The notes: a model not told the origin generated them from the letters alone. A stretch of 64,000 bases of DNA from Sporobacter sp038405045 (GCA_038405045.1 JBBZIV010000003.1:1-64000); one strand, 5' to 3'. Positions 7,975-16,810 are shown, counted from the first letter of the stretch. Made by a program: numbers and translations.

Positions 7975-9618
7975 ATGTACCAAGCTTTATACAGAAAATG
8001 GCGCCCCAAAACGTTTGACGACGTTGTCGGCCAAGAGGTCATATCCGAAACGCTCAAGCGTCAGGTTGTCAGCGGGCGCCTGTCGCATGCTTATCTTTTT
8101 GTCGGAACGCGCGGCACCGGTAAGACGTCGTGCGCAAAGATTCTGGCCAAAGCTGTCAATTGCCTCAGCCCACAGGGCGGCAACCCTTGCAACGCCTGCG
8201 CTCATTGTTTGGGTATCGACAGCGGCAGCATTCTCGATGTGCTGGAGCTTGACGCCGCCTCCAACAACGGCGTTGACAATGTCCGCGCGCTGCGCGAAGA
8301 GGCTGTATTTACGCCTGTTTCCGCCAAAAAACGCGTTTACATTATTGACGAAGTGCATATGCTGTCTACCGCTGCTTTTAATGCCCTGTTAAAAATTCTT
8401 GAGGAGCCGCCCGAGCATCTCATTTTCATCCTGGCGACAACGGAAATCCACAAAGTCCCGGCGACGATCATGTCTAGATGCCAGCGCTTTTCCTTTAAAC
8501 GTCTTTTGCCGGAAACGATTGCCGGTCATCTCTTGACAGTTGCCGCACAGGAAAATATGCCGTTGACGGATGATGCTGCGCATCTGCTGGCGCGGCTTGC
8601 CGACGGTGCCCTGCGGGACGGTTTGTCGCTTCTCGACCAATGCGCATCCGATGAGACAATTGATACGGAAAGAGTTCTCTCCGCCATCGGCTTAGCCGGA
8701 AGTGAAGAAACGGCGCGTCTTTTATCCGCCGTGGCAGACGGAGACGTTGGGTCGGCGCTTACCCAGCTCGACAGTCTTTATCACGACGGGAAGGTCATGT
8801 CGTCATTGCTGGGCGAGATGGCCGATCTGCTCCGAGATATCCTTCTATCCGCCCTCTCCCCGGCTGACAATACCGTTCTGTTCAGCGGTCTTTATGACGC
8901 GCCTGTTCTACAGGATTTTGCAACGCGCATGCCGACGGAGCGCCTTTTGTCGATGATGGAAATTCTGCGTCAGACGCAACTTGGTATGTCAAAAAGTGCC
9001 GGCGGCCGCGGTGCCGCCGAGCTCTGCCTCGTCCGCCTGTGTGACAGCCGCCTCTGCGACGACCCCGCCACCCTCTTAACGCGCCTTTCAGCGCTTGAAA
9101 AAAAGCTTGAAGGCGGGGTTGTCCCCGCGTCCGCTCAAACGCCGGTGCAGCCCGTGCTTGCAAAGCCTGTGCCTGTACAAAAGCCCTCAGCCGATCCCGA
9201 CGGGCAGCGAGCGATGTCTCCAGTGGGAAACGGTGCGCCGGTTGAGTTGACGATTCAAAATAAAGCATCCGTCGCTGATGACCCGGCGGGTCCGCTGACG
9301 GGAGATTCAGAAAACGTCTGGCCGGCGATGTTGGCTCTGATAAAAAAGCAAATCGATATCCCGCCCTTTACGTTTTTAAGTGATCCGTCACACGTTTTGT
9401 GCGACATTTCAGCAGACGCTGTGACCGTTCGTGTGAAGAACGGGTTTGCCTTGTCGATGTTAAACGTCCCGCCCATCACTGCGGCAATCCGGGATGCGGC
9501 ACTAGCTACGCTCAGGCGTCCTGCCGCCGTGCGCGTGATCCTTGATGAGGGCACACAGGGTGGCACGAGCGACAAGCTTGATACATTGAAGCGCTATCCA
9601 AACATCACCTTTGAATAA
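7975..9618 (+). CDS. dnaX: DNA polymerase III subunit gamma/tau
   Basis: Clamp-loader ATPase that places the beta clamp on DNA and ties polymerases to the replisome. The 547-residue product starts MYQALYRKWRP, the standard beginning of the family. It shows Walker A GTRGTGKTS, the zinc-binding cysteines around CLSPQGGNPCNACAHC, Walker B IDEVHMLS and the SRC sensor motif; the C-terminal third is variable and rich in Pro/Ala/Val as usual for tau. An upstream open extension in the same frame overlaps the SRP RNA and is not coding; the ATG at 7975 is preceded by GCGGAGGC. Confidence 0.95.
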   Translation: MYQALYRKWRPKTFDDVVGQEVISETLKRQVVSGRLSHAYLFVGTRGTGKTSCAKILAKAVNCLSPQGGNPCNACAHCLGIDSGSILDVLELDAASNNGVDNVRALREEAVFTPVSAKKRVYIIDEVHMLSTAAFNALLKILEEPPEHLIFILATTEIHKVPATIMSRCQRFSFKRLLPETIAGHLLTVAAQENMPLTDDAAHLLARLADGALRDGLSLLDQCASDETIDTERVLSAIGLAGSEETARLLSAVADGDVGSALTQLDSLYHDGKVMSSLLGEMADLLRDILLSALSPADNTVLFSGLYDAPVLQDFATRMPTERLLSMMEILRQTQLGMSKSAGGRGAAELCLVRLCDSRLCDDPATLLTRLSALEKKLEGGVVPASAQTPVQPVLAKPVPVQKPSADPDGQRAMSPVGNGAPVELTIQNKASVADDPAGPLTGDSENVWPAMLALIKKQIDIPPFTFLSDPSHVLCDISADAVTVRVKNGFALSMLNVPPITAAIRDAALATLRRPAAVRVILDEGTQGGTSDKLDTLKRYPNITFE

Positions 9619-9670
9619 TCGGCTGGCCATCAGTCGTTTAAAAGCTATTATGAATGAAGGAGTGACCAAC

Positions 9671-10009
9671 TTGGCAAAAGGCGGTTTTCACGGCGGCCTC
9701 GGCGGCGGCATGAATATGAATATGATCCGGCAGGCGCAAAAAATGCAGGCGGACATGATGAAGATGCAGGCGGAGCTGGAGGAAAAAACATATTCGGCGC
9801 AGTCCGGCGGCGGTGCCGTTACGGCTGTCGTCAGCGGCAAGCATGAGCTTATCTCACTTAAAATTGAGCCGGAGGCCGTCGACCCTGACGATATCGATAT
9901 GCTCTCTGACATGGTCATCGCTGCCGTTAATGCGGCAATGCGCCAGGCTGATTCGGTGATGAACGAAAACATGTCAAAGTTCACCGGCGGTCTCAATCTC
10001 GGATTCTAA
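9671..10009 (+). CDS. ybaB: Nucleoid-associated protein, YbaB/EbfC family
   Basis: Small DNA-binding dimer usually encoded with dnaX and recR. The 112-residue product has the family core (MIRQAQKMQADMMKMQAELEE helix, then GGGAVTAVVSGKHELISLKIEPE). I place the start at the TTG at 9671 because AAGGAG (9657-9662) lies 8 bases before it; the in-frame ATG at 9650 would put that box inside the gene. recR, its common third partner, is not next to it; ogt follows instead. Confidence 0.9.
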   Translation: MAKGGFHGGLGGGMNMNMIRQAQKMQADMMKMQAELEEKTYSAQSGGGAVTAVVSGKHELISLKIEPEAVDPDDIDMLSDMVIAAVNAAMRQADSVMNENMSKFTGGLNLGF

Positions 10010-10016
10010 ATGATTT

Positions 10017-10047
10017 AAAACCGGCCGCTTTGCGTGCCGGTTTTTTT
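10017..10047 (+). terminator. Terminator after dnaX-ybaB
   Basis: Stem AAAACCGGC / GCCGGTTTT with a 10-base loop, followed by seven T. Confidence 0.8.
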
Positions 10048-10061
10048 GCGGAGGGCTCTGT

Positions 10062-10541
10062 ATCAGATATTCGTTTCGTTACGAAACACCTGTCGGGCCG
10101 CTTGATATCACGGCGGACGGCAGTCATATTATCGGTGTGTCTCTAACGCCTGCTAAATCGGACGTTTTTGAGGAAACGCCGCTGATTCGGCTGGCGGCCG
10201 ACCAGCTTTTCGATTATTTCGAGGGTCATCGCCGTCAGTTTGATGTGCCGCTTGAACTGACAGGCACGCCATTTCAGCGCGCTGTCTGGGCTTCCCTTCT
10301 GCAAATCCCATTCGGGCGTACGCGCACATACGGCGCACTTGCCCATGCCGTCGGGTCACCGGCCGCCTGTCGTGCCGTCGGAAATGCCTGCCACGTAAAC
10401 CCTATAGCCATTATCGTCCCGTGCCATCGCGTGCTCGGTGCCGGCGGCACGCTCACGGGTTATGCCGGCGGCCTTGCCTGCAAACGGGCGCTATTAGCCC
10501 TTGAGTCACGCTTTTATGCTGATTGTGACATAGAGAAATAA
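10062..10541 (+). CDS. ogt: Methylated-DNA-protein cysteine methyltransferase
   Basis: Suicide repair protein that takes the alkyl group from O6-alkylguanine onto its own Cys in the PCHR motif (IVPCHRVLGAGG). The helix-turn-helix segment (FGRTRTYGALAHAVGSPAACRAVGNACHVNP) and the C-terminal GYAGGLACKRALLALE are complete. The usual N-terminal strand (RYSFRYETPVGPLDI) is encoded, but no ATG, GTG or TTG precedes it in frame. A strong GGAGGG (10050-10055) stands 6 bases before an ATC codon at 10062, so translation may begin at AUC. The first canonical start, GTG at 10137, would lose the whole first strand. Confidence 0.85.
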   Translation: MRYSFRYETPVGPLDITADGSHIIGVSLTPAKSDVFEETPLIRLAADQLFDYFEGHRRQFDVPLELTGTPFQRAVWASLLQIPFGRTRTYGALAHAVGSPAACRAVGNACHVNPIAIIVPCHRVLGAGGTLTGYAGGLACKRALLALESRFYADCDIEK

Positions 10542-10559
10542 AATAAAGGATGATCTGTT

Positions 10560-11561
10560 ATGAAAAGAGTATTAAGTGCCCTGCTCGTCCTGCTGATGGC
10601 GTTCGCGCTGACTGCGTGCTCAACAGCATCTCCCAAGGCGTCGGAAACGTCAAACCCGCCACTGGCTGCTTCCGTCGGCGTTTTAAAAGGGCCGACGGGC
10701 ATTGGCGCGTCTTTCCTTATGGAACAGCGTGATCAAGGTAAAACAGATATTGACTACACTTTTACAACAGAAGCCGACCCCGCCAACATCACAAGCGGTT
10801 TGATTAACGGCAGCTTAGATCTCGCCGCCGTGCCGACGAATGTGGCCGCCGTCCTTTATAACAAGACACAGGGCAATGTAAAAATCATTGCTATCAACAC
10901 CATGAGCGTGCTGTATCTCCTTGAAAACGGCACAGCCATTGCATCTGTCTCAGACCTCCGCGGCAAAACGATCTATGCAACAGGCCAGGGGGCAAACCCG
11001 GAATACGTCTTAAATTATATTCTGGAGCAAAACGGCCTTAAGCCGGGTGTTGATGTGACAATTGAGTATATGGACAGCAGCCAGCTGGCAACCGAAATGG
11101 CCGCCGGGACGATTGATGTTGCCATGCTGCCCGTCCCGAACGCCACAACCGTCCTCTTAAAAAACCCCGATGTCCATATTGCCCTTGACTTCGGCAAAGA
11201 ATGGTCGGCGCTTTCAGGGGCTGACGGCAGCGTCTTGACGCAGGGCTGCATCGTTGCGCGGATGGATGCACCGGACATTGACGTGATCATCCCGCAGTTT
11301 TTAAGCGAATATCAGGCTTCCATCAACTTTATGCTCGATGATGCCAATCTGGACACAGCCGCCCAGTTGGCTTATAAGCACGGTATGGTCGGCAGTGTGG
11401 AGATTGCTAAGGCCGCCATTCCGCAGTGCCATCTCACCTATATTGCTGGTGCTGCCGATATGAAGGCTGCTCTTGCCGGCTATCTAGACGTCCTGTTCAA
11501 GGCCGACCCCAAATCCGTCGGCGGTGCCGTTCCAAATGACAACTTCTATTACGGGGGCTAA
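10560..11561 (+). CDS. ABC transporter substrate-binding lipoprotein (NMT1/SsuA-like)
   Basis: Extracytoplasmic binding protein of an importer in the NitT/TauT class. The 333-residue protein has a lipoprotein signal with lipobox LTAC, followed by a Ser/Thr-rich linker and the two-lobed fold of NMT1/THI5-like proteins (SVGVLKGPTGIGASFL; GSLDLAAVPTNVA; LRGKTIYATGQGANPEYVL; TIDVAMLPVPNA). These families bind small organic compounds such as thiamine precursors, sulfonates or nitrate; the ligand cannot be told from sequence. The permease start overlaps its end, which makes a three-gene operon. Confidence 0.88.
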   Translation: MKRVLSALLVLLMAFALTACSTASPKASETSNPPLAASVGVLKGPTGIGASFLMEQRDQGKTDIDYTFTTEADPANITSGLINGSLDLAAVPTNVAAVLYNKTQGNVKIIAINTMSVLYLLENGTAIASVSDLRGKTIYATGQGANPEYVLNYILEQNGLKPGVDVTIEYMDSSQLATEMAAGTIDVAMLPVPNATTVLLKNPDVHIALDFGKEWSALSGADGSVLTQGCIVARMDAPDIDVIIPQFLSEYQASINFMLDDANLDTAAQLAYKHGMVGSVEIAKAAIPQCHLTYIAGAADMKAALAGYLDVLFKADPKSVGGAVPNDNFYYGG

Positions 11562-12354
11562 AAAGCTTCTAAAAGCCGCCGCAGCGCTCCTCTTCTGGCT
11601 CGCTGTCTGGTTTGCGGCGTCATACGCCATCGGCAAAGCGCTGATTCTTCCTGCTCCGGCTGACGTTTGGGCGACACTATTGGTGCTAGGCGTTACGCCC
11701 GGCTTTTGGGAGAGCGCGGGGCATTCTCTTTTGAATGTTTTTGTTGGCTTTACGAGCGGCGTCGTGCTTGGAACGTTTTTTGCCGCGCTGACATCGTGGA
11801 GCACATTGTGTGACACACTTATATCGCCCCTCATCCGTGTCATTCGGGCGACGCCCGTTGTCTCGTTTATTATCCTCGCCCTTTTATGGATCGGCAAAAT
11901 GCGCGTGCCCGCCTTCTGCTCGGCACTGATGGTAATCCCCATCGTCTGGCAGAGCGTCAGCGCTTCCGTGAAGGATGCGGACAAGAATCTTCTGGAGATG
12001 GCGCGCCAGTTTGGCTTTGGATGGCTGCGCACACTGCGCCTTGTCTACGTCCCATCCGTCCGTAACGACTGGGCGGCCGCCTGTGCCACATCAATGGGCC
12101 TTGCCTGGAAGTCTGGTATCGCTGCAGAGGTTATCTGTCTCGCGCGGCCAACGATCGGTGCCGAGCTTTATTATTCCAAAATCTATATTGATACGCCCGC
12201 GCTCTTTGCGTGGACGGCTGTTGTTATCATCCTCAGCCTTCTTCTTGAAAAAGTCCTTGCGTTGCTTATCAGGAAGCGACTGGCACATAAAACGGCGTCA
12301 GCCGTCAGCCCGTCAGGGGGGCGCCTGCGCAAAACGGAGCATCCTGATGATTGA
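11536..12354 (+). CDS. ABC transporter permease (NitT/TauT family)
   Basis: Membrane subunit of the same importer, about 272 residues with five to six hydrophobic segments. The coupling-loop region that contacts the ATPase reads EMARQFGFGWLRTLRLVYVPS, the EAA-type motif. The ATG at 11536 (MTTSITG) is preferred; an in-frame GTG at 11524 is also possible. Both overlap the upstream gene, and the downstream ATPase overlaps this gene by 8 bp, so all three are translationally coupled. Confidence 0.87.
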   Translation: MTTSITGAKKLLKAAAALLFWLAVWFAASYAIGKALILPAPADVWATLLVLGVTPGFWESAGHSLLNVFVGFTSGVVLGTFFAALTSWSTLCDTLISPLIRVIRATPVVSFIILALLWIGKMRVPAFCSALMVIPIVWQSVSASVKDADKNLLEMARQFGFGWLRTLRLVYVPSVRNDWAAACATSMGLAWKSGIAAEVICLARPTIGAELYYSKIYIDTPALFAWTAVVIILSLLLEKVLALLIRKRLAHKTASAVSPSGGRLRKTEHPDD

Positions 12355-12901
12355 GATTAAAGACATCACCTTTTCCTATGGCGACAAGCCAATCTTTAAT
12401 GCTTTCAGCCTCGCCATCGGCGCCAGCATCTGCATCACAGGCCCCTCCGGTTGCGGCAAGTCTACGCTTCTGCGCCTGATTGCCGGTTTAGAGACGCCGC
12501 AGGGTGGTGCCATCACAGGCGTACCGGAGAAAGTTTCATTCTTATTCCAGGAGGACCGTCTGTTGCCGTGGGCAACAGCACGCGAAAATGTAGCTGCGGT
12601 GCTGCCGCGTATGAAGCGGGGCAGCGCGATGTCATGGCTTGCCGCCGTCGAGCTCACTGAGCAGGCCGACAGCCTGCCGGGGGCCTTATCCGGCGGGCAG
12701 CAGCGGCGCGTCGCTCTTGCCAGAGCGTTGGCATATGGCGGTGGGCTACTTATCCTTGACGAGCCGTTTAAAGGACTGGACCCCGCCCTGACAAGGCGAA
12801 TAGCATCGCTTATCCATACGGTTCAAATCCCTATCATCGCAACGCTTCATCAGCCGGATGAAATTGCGTTGCTGGGCTTCGATGTGATCAACCTGGCATA
12901 G
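12347..12901 (+). CDS. ABC transporter ATP-binding protein
   Basis: ATPase subunit of the importer, 184 residues. All nucleotide-binding motifs are present: Walker A GPSGCGKST, Q-loop FLFQEDRLLPW, signature LSGGQQRR, Walker B LLILDEP and H-loop TLHQ. At 184 residues it is short for the family (usually about 240-260) because the region after the H-loop is missing, but no frameshift is seen and the stop is followed closely by a strong terminator, so it looks like a naturally trimmed subunit. Confidence 0.9.
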   Translation: MIEIKDITFSYGDKPIFNAFSLAIGASICITGPSGCGKSTLLRLIAGLETPQGGAITGVPEKVSFLFQEDRLLPWATARENVAAVLPRMKRGSAMSWLAAVELTEQADSLPGALSGGQQRRVALARALAYGGGLLILDEPFKGLDPALTRRIASLIHTVQIPIIATLHQPDEIALLGFDVINLA

Positions 12902-12928
12902 CGTTTATGGTGATCTCGTTAAAAAGCA

Positions 12929-12963
12929 AGCGGGGCTGCGTCTTGTGACGCAGCCCCGCTGTT
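12929..12963 (+). terminator. Terminator of the ABC importer operon
   Basis: A perfect 14-bp stem AGCGGGGCTGCGTC / GACGCAGCCCCGCT with a TTGT loop, then GTTT. Confidence 0.85.
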
Positions 12964-12991
12964 TATGCATGTTAAAGCCATATTCCCTCGG

Positions 12992-14260
12992 TTAAGGCAG
13001 GTAGGCAATTGGGTTGACCGGTACGCCATTCACACGGATTTCAAAATGGCAATGCACGCCGCTGGCCTCTCCTGTTTCGCCCATATAGGCAATCGTCTGT
13101 CCTTGATAAACGCGCTCGCCTTTCGAAACGAGAAGCTCGCTGCAATGCCCGTAATAGGTGATATCGCCGTTGTCGTGGCGAATCTGCACCATGAGGCCGT
13201 ATCCGAAGTACCAATCGGCGAGAATGACTTCACCGCCGTCGGCAGCGACAATATCCGAGCCGCTAGCGCCCGCGATATCGATCCCCTGATGATTGGCGGA
13301 GCCGAAGCCAGTGCGCGGGCCGAAGCCGGATGTTATAACGCCTTCAGCGGGCCAGATATATTTATCATAAGAGGCTGTTTTCGGGCGCGGCGCCGTCCCA
13401 ACCGCTACGCGCTCCGTTACAGGGTCTTTCGTTTTGACCGTGCTGATCATCTGGCAAGACTGCAAAACGCCGTTAAGATAAACTGAATTTTCTGTTATGA
13501 CATTTTCACCGCAGACGCCGGGTGATTTGACCTTGAGATTGCCTTCATAAACTGTGTCATCACTGTAGTATTCAACGTCGAAGGGGATTTCCTCAATGCG
13601 CTGTGTCTGTTCGGTGCTCTCAACGGTCAGCCTGTGTGCCGCCGCTTCATTTTTTGGATCGATGGCCGCTTTGATTGCTGCGGCATCCTGTGTGATATCT
13701 TCGTTGATAAATCGGTGGCTGATGTTTACCGTCTCAGCAAAGCGGACGGATGACGTCTGTTCCGTTGCATACGTCTTTAATATATCATTGAGTACCCCAT
13801 CCAGGGTTGCCTCGTCGGCAGACGCGCCCACGGCAGTGCCGTTAACCTCCAGGACATACAGCTTCACGAGGCCGTCAATCCCGCCGAGAATTCCGTCCTG
13901 CACTCTTTCCTGATTGACGGTGCCGCCGCCGACATTGGCCGTCACGGAGATGGCCTTATCAAGCGAATAGTCGTGACCGTATATCTCTTCGAGCTGATTT
14001 TCAGCGCCGGTAACGGCTGCCGTGACGACGGCCATGCTTTTTACATTGCCGATTTTTTCACCGCGGAAATAAACGGCAAAGCCAACCTGTGAATTCAGCA
14101 TAATGACCGTCAGCGCCAGAACAAGAAAAATTGTCACCGCTGCCATTGTCCATGCGCGGTGTGTTTTATGCCGTCGGGATAAGGTTCTGTTAAAAAATGA
14201 CCGGGCGCAAACGACTGGTATCTTGATGGAGAACCCGGTCTTACGATCTAACAGTTTCAA
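12992..14260 (-). CDS. M23 family metallopeptidase with G5 domain
   Basis: Membrane-anchored endopeptidase that probably cuts peptidoglycan cross-links or helps spore/cell-wall remodelling. After one transmembrane helix (about residues 40-57, WTMAAVTIFLVLALTVIML) comes a long extracytoplasmic region, a G5-type domain (from about IPFDVEYYSDDT to VKTKDPVTERVAVG) and a C-terminal M23 domain. The zinc ligands are visible in NHQGIDIAG and VHCHFEI. I prefer the TTG at 14260, which follows an AGAGGTGA box; an in-frame ATG at 14287 lacks one and gives 431 residues. It could act in sporulation as SpoIIQ-like proteins do, but that is inference. Confidence 0.85.
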   Translation of the reverse strand: MKLLDRKTGFSIKIPVVCARSFFNRTLSRRHKTHRAWTMAAVTIFLVLALTVIMLNSQVGFAVYFRGEKIGNVKSMAVVTAAVTGAENQLEEIYGHDYSLDKAISVTANVGGGTVNQERVQDGILGGIDGLVKLYVLEVNGTAVGASADEATLDGVLNDILKTYATEQTSSVRFAETVNISHRFINEDITQDAAAIKAAIDPKNEAAAHRLTVESTEQTQRIEEIPFDVEYYSDDTVYEGNLKVKSPGVCGENVITENSVYLNGVLQSCQMISTVKTKDPVTERVAVGTAPRPKTASYDKYIWPAEGVITSGFGPRTGFGSANHQGIDIAGASGSDIVAADGGEVILADWYFGYGLMVQIRHDNGDITYYGHCSELLVSKGERVYQGQTIAYMGETGEASGVHCHFEIRVNGVPVNPIAYLP

Positions 14261-14375
14261 CAAATCACCTCTACGCTCAAACAACATCTATTTGACAGTT
14301 GGTTACAGTTTGTAACGTTTTGAATGATACATAAATCTGCCAGTTTTGTCAAGCAAATTTTTCCGGAAAATGCTC

Positions 14376-14409
14376 AAAAAGAAAAAACACCCCCTCTTTC
14401 AGGCGTGTC
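14376..14409 (-). terminator. Probable sigK terminator
   Basis: On the minus strand ACACGCC...GGGGTGT forms a stem with one mismatch, followed by GTGTTTTTTCTTTTT. It is weak in the stem but strong in the T tract. Confidence 0.45.
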
Positions 14410-14519
14410 ATTTTATGCATTTTGTACAATTTCTGTATTCGTTTTCACCTAATTCGGTTTTCTTTTTTTGTCGTACTAAATCGAGTCCTGTTTGATTTGG
14501 AAACATCCTTGTAACAATT

Positions 14520-15218
14520 TTATGAATTTGCTTCAAAGCATTTTCGCAGTTTCTCCAAAGCCTTTTTTTCAATTCTGGACACATACGACCGGCTGATACC
14601 GCAGATAATGGCTATTTCGCGTTGTGTTTTCGGGCTTTTATTTTGAAGGCCATAACGCATGGTTATAATTTCGGCCTCACGCTGCGTCAGAACATCATTC
14701 ATGTATTGGCAGAGCTGCTGGCACGTCTCTCTGGCGCTTAAATTCTCCAGCATATCGTCCTCGACGCTGATGACCTCCATAAGTGACAGGCTGTTGCCGT
14801 CTTTATCCGTGTCGATGGAATCAGAGAGGGACAGGTCGCCCGCCGTCTTCTTCAGGCTTCTGAAATGCATCAGTATCTCATTTTCGATGCAACGGCTGGC
14901 GTAAGTCGCCAGGCGCACGTGCCTGTCGGGCTTATATGTCGATATTCCCTTAATCAGCCCAATCGTCCCAATGGAGATGAGGTCATCCTGCTCGCTCGTC
15001 TGCGTATAATACTTTTTAATAATGTGCGCGACAAGGCGCAGATTTCGCTCAATCAGGACGTTTCTGGCCTCCATATCGCCTGTCATGAACAGTTCGATAT
15101 ACGTTTGCTCCTCCGCGGCTGACAGCGGCTTTGGGAAAGAGCCCGCCCCCTCTGACATGCGCAGCATGAGAAACGGGCTCATTAAAAAGATCGCGAATGT
15201 GGCAGACAGCATATACAC
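14520..15218 (-). CDS. sigK: Sporulation sigma factor pro-sigma-K
   Basis: Late mother-cell sigma factor. The 232-residue protein begins with a hydrophobic pro-peptide (MYMLSATFAIFLMSPFLMLRM) of the kind removed by SpoIVFB, followed by the mature SFPKPLSAAEE start. Region 2 (RNLRLVAHIIKKYY, DLISIGTIGLIKGISTY) and region 4 with its helix-turn-helix (QREIAIICGISRSYVSRIEKKALEKLRK) are complete. The gene is continuous, so it is not split by a skin-type element. A sigma-E-like promoter can be drawn upstream (15243-15270, minus strand), as expected from Bacillus. Confidence 0.94.
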   Translation of the reverse strand: MYMLSATFAIFLMSPFLMLRMSEGAGSFPKPLSAAEEQTYIELFMTGDMEARNVLIERNLRLVAHIIKKYYTQTSEQDDLISIGTIGLIKGISTYKPDRHVRLATYASRCIENEILMHFRSLKKTAGDLSLSDSIDTDKDGNSLSLMEVISVEDDMLENLSARETCQQLCQYMNDVLTQREAEIITMRYGLQNKSPKTQREIAIICGISRSYVSRIEKKALEKLRKCFEANS

Positions 15219-15242
15219 ACCACCAGATCAAGAGTCTTGTAT

Positions 15243-15270
15243 AGTGTATTCTGCCGCTATTTGTCCGTAT
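15243..15270 (-). promoter_or_regulatory. Candidate sigma-E promoter of sigK
   Basis: On the minus strand ATA (15270-15268), a 17-base spacer, and AATACACT (15250-15243), one mismatch from the sigma-E -10 consensus CATACANT. The match is short and could be chance. Confidence 0.35.
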
Positions 15271-15304
15271 ACAGGGAAAAATCGCACCCAAGCCCGGTTC
15301 TGAG

Positions 15305-15338
15305 AGAAGAAAAACGCCGCCGGGCGGACCCGGCGGCG
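15305..15338 (-). terminator. Terminator of the SLOG-family gene
   Basis: A perfect 10-bp stem CGCCGCCGGG / CCCGGCGGCG with a 4-base loop. Read on the minus strand it runs into TTTTTCTTC. Confidence 0.8.
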
Positions 15339-15351
15339 CTTTGAATTTTTT

Positions 15352-15861
15352 TCATGGCTTGAGCTGGATGATTTCCAGTTCGTTTGATTCGGCATAGCCG
15401 ACCGTATGCATCGTCCCGCCGAAGCGCCCGTCGTATATCGTGATGAGCAGCGACGATTTGTCAACCATATACATATTGCGGCGCATCATGCAGTCCGACG
15501 TATACCGCCTGCCGACGTATGTCTCCTTGTCGCACTGCTGGAGGAGCCGGAAATATCGGCTGCGCTGCGCTTCCGTCCAGCGCGCCGCCTGCTCCTCGCA
15601 GGGCAGCGCCGCCTCAAGCGTCACATCCGAATACATGTCCTTCAGGCGCAGCACCGTTTCACAGAAATATATATCGCTGCCGAGCGCCATCCCGCAGACA
15701 AAATACCGAATCCCGGCGTCGTATACGGCGGTAACAACGTCAAAAAGCTTCTCCTTCAGGCTTTGGCAACGCGCATCGTCCTCGTTTTGTCCCCACGGGA
15801 GCTTTTCAGGCCTGTAGCCGGAGAAGCAGCAGGTGTTCTCACGCGTGATGATCGGTCTCAT
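15352..15861 (-). CDS. SLOG-domain protein (DUF1273/YpsA-like)
   Basis: A 169-residue protein of the YpsA/DUF1273 group in the SLOG superfamily, Rossmann-like domains thought to bind nucleotide-derived ligands. Family marks are CCFSGYRPEKLPWG near the N-terminus, the FVCGMALGSDIYFCE segment and the C-terminal LITIYDGRFGGTMHTV. The start at 15861 (MRPIITREN) follows TTGGAGCGCCT; an in-frame ATG ten codons upstream has no such box. It is monocistronic. The cellular role of the family is unclear. Confidence 0.85.
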   Translation of the reverse strand: MRPIITRENTCCFSGYRPEKLPWGQNEDDARCQSLKEKLFDVVTAVYDAGIRYFVCGMALGSDIYFCETVLRLKDMYSDVTLEAALPCEEQAARWTEAQRSRYFRLLQQCDKETYVGRRYTSDCMMRRNMYMVDKSSLLITIYDGRFGGTMHTVGYAESNELEIIQLKP

Positions 15862-15936
15862 AGGCGCTCCAATTAATCTCAGTGTTGTCATATGGCTCCA
15901 TTTTAACCGTAGAATCGATTTTTGTCAAAATTAAAG

Positions 15937-15964
15937 TTGCATTTTAGTCGCTTCGTGGTATACT
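15937..15964 (+). promoter_or_regulatory. ribU promoter
   Basis: TTGCAT (15937-15942), 16-base spacer, TATACT (15959-15964), just upstream of the FMN riboswitch. Confidence 0.65.
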
Positions 15965-15987
15965 ATCGGTGACATTTGAATGATGAT

Positions 15988-16097
15988 GTCTTCGGGGCAG
16001 GGTGTAATTCCCGACCGGCGGTATAGTCCGCGAGCGCTTCGGCGTATGAATTGGTGTAATTCCAATACCGACAGTTAAAGTCTGGATGAAAGAAGAT
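15988..16097 (+). promoter_or_regulatory. FMN riboswitch (RFN element)
   Basis: The aptamer is recognisable through its conserved blocks: GGGGCAGGGTGTAATTCCC, ACCGGCGGTATAGTCCGCGAGC, GGTGTAATTCC and CCGACAGTTAAAGTCTGGATG, closed by TCTTC / GAAGA. It binds flavin mononucleotide. It lies in the leader of ribU, so high FMN should switch off riboflavin uptake. Confidence 0.95.
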
Positions 16098-16124
16098 TGC
16101 TAAACGTCTGTTTAGCTGTGCGTG

Positions 16125-16160
16125 CACCTGAAAGGCAATTTTTCGGGTGTTTATTTTTTT
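16125..16160 (+). terminator. Riboswitch-controlled terminator
   Basis: Stem CACCTGAAA / TTTCGGGTG (one G-U pair) followed by TTTATTTTTTT, ending just before the ribU ribosome binding site. A second hairpin, GCTAAAC / GTTTAGC, just upstream (about 16099-16118) may take part in the antiterminator switch. The layout points to transcription attenuation. Confidence 0.75.
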
Positions 16161-16175
16161 CAGGAGGTTTTTTCC

Positions 16176-16742
16176 TTGAAGTTCACGACAAAAAAACTCG
16201 TCATCATGGCTGTTTTTATCGCGCTTTCCATTGCACTCGTCTCTATAATTCATTTTCCGATCTTCCCGGCGGCCCCATATCTTGAATATGATCCGGCAGA
16301 CATCCCGATCTTAATCGGCGGCTTTGCTTTTGGTCCGCTTGTCGGTATTATGATTACAATTGTCGCCAGTGCGATTCAGGCGCTGACAGTCAGCGTTGCC
16401 GGCGGCCCCTTTGGGTTTGTCATGCACGTTTTAGCAACATCGACGTTGGTCACCGTCTCCAGTGTCATATACCGCATGAAGCACACACGCCTTGGGGCAA
16501 TTATCGGCCTGACAGCAGGCACGGTTGCAATGGCGCTCATCATGGTTGTCGCCAACCACTTTTTAACGCCGCTTTTCTTCCCCAGTGTGTCCGCCGCTGA
16601 TATCGATGCCGGATTATTCGTCACTGTCTTGCCCTTCAACCTGATTAAAGCGGGCGGCAACTCCATCATCACCTTTATTGTCTACAAGTCCGTTTCCAAA
16701 TACATCATTCATAACGAGAAGCTCGGCGGCCGTACAAATTAG
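16176..16742 (+). CDS. ribU: Riboflavin ECF transporter S component RibU
   Basis: Substrate-binding membrane subunit that works with an energy-coupling module encoded elsewhere. The 188-residue protein has about six hydrophobic segments and the signature PYLEYDPADIPILIGGFAFGPLVG. The TTG at 16176 is taken as the start because AGGAGG (16162-16167) sits 8 bases before it and the protein then begins MKFTTKKLVIMAVFIAL, as in the family. Control by the FMN riboswitch upstream confirms the ligand. Confidence 0.93.
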   Translation: MKFTTKKLVIMAVFIALSIALVSIIHFPIFPAAPYLEYDPADIPILIGGFAFGPLVGIMITIVASAIQALTVSVAGGPFGFVMHVLATSTLVTVSSVIYRMKHTRLGAIIGLTAGTVAMALIMVVANHFLTPLFFPSVSAADIDAGLFVTVLPFNLIKAGGNSIITFIVYKSVSKYIIHNEKLGGRTN

Positions 16743-16810
16743 CATGCTGCCCGGCAAAAATTATTATGTGCCGCAAAGGCTTAAAAAAGATTGTCATAAT
16801 TTGTGAATCA

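Noticed and set aside
14520..15218. sigK split by a skin-like element
   Set aside because: The reading frame is continuous from pro-sequence to region 4.
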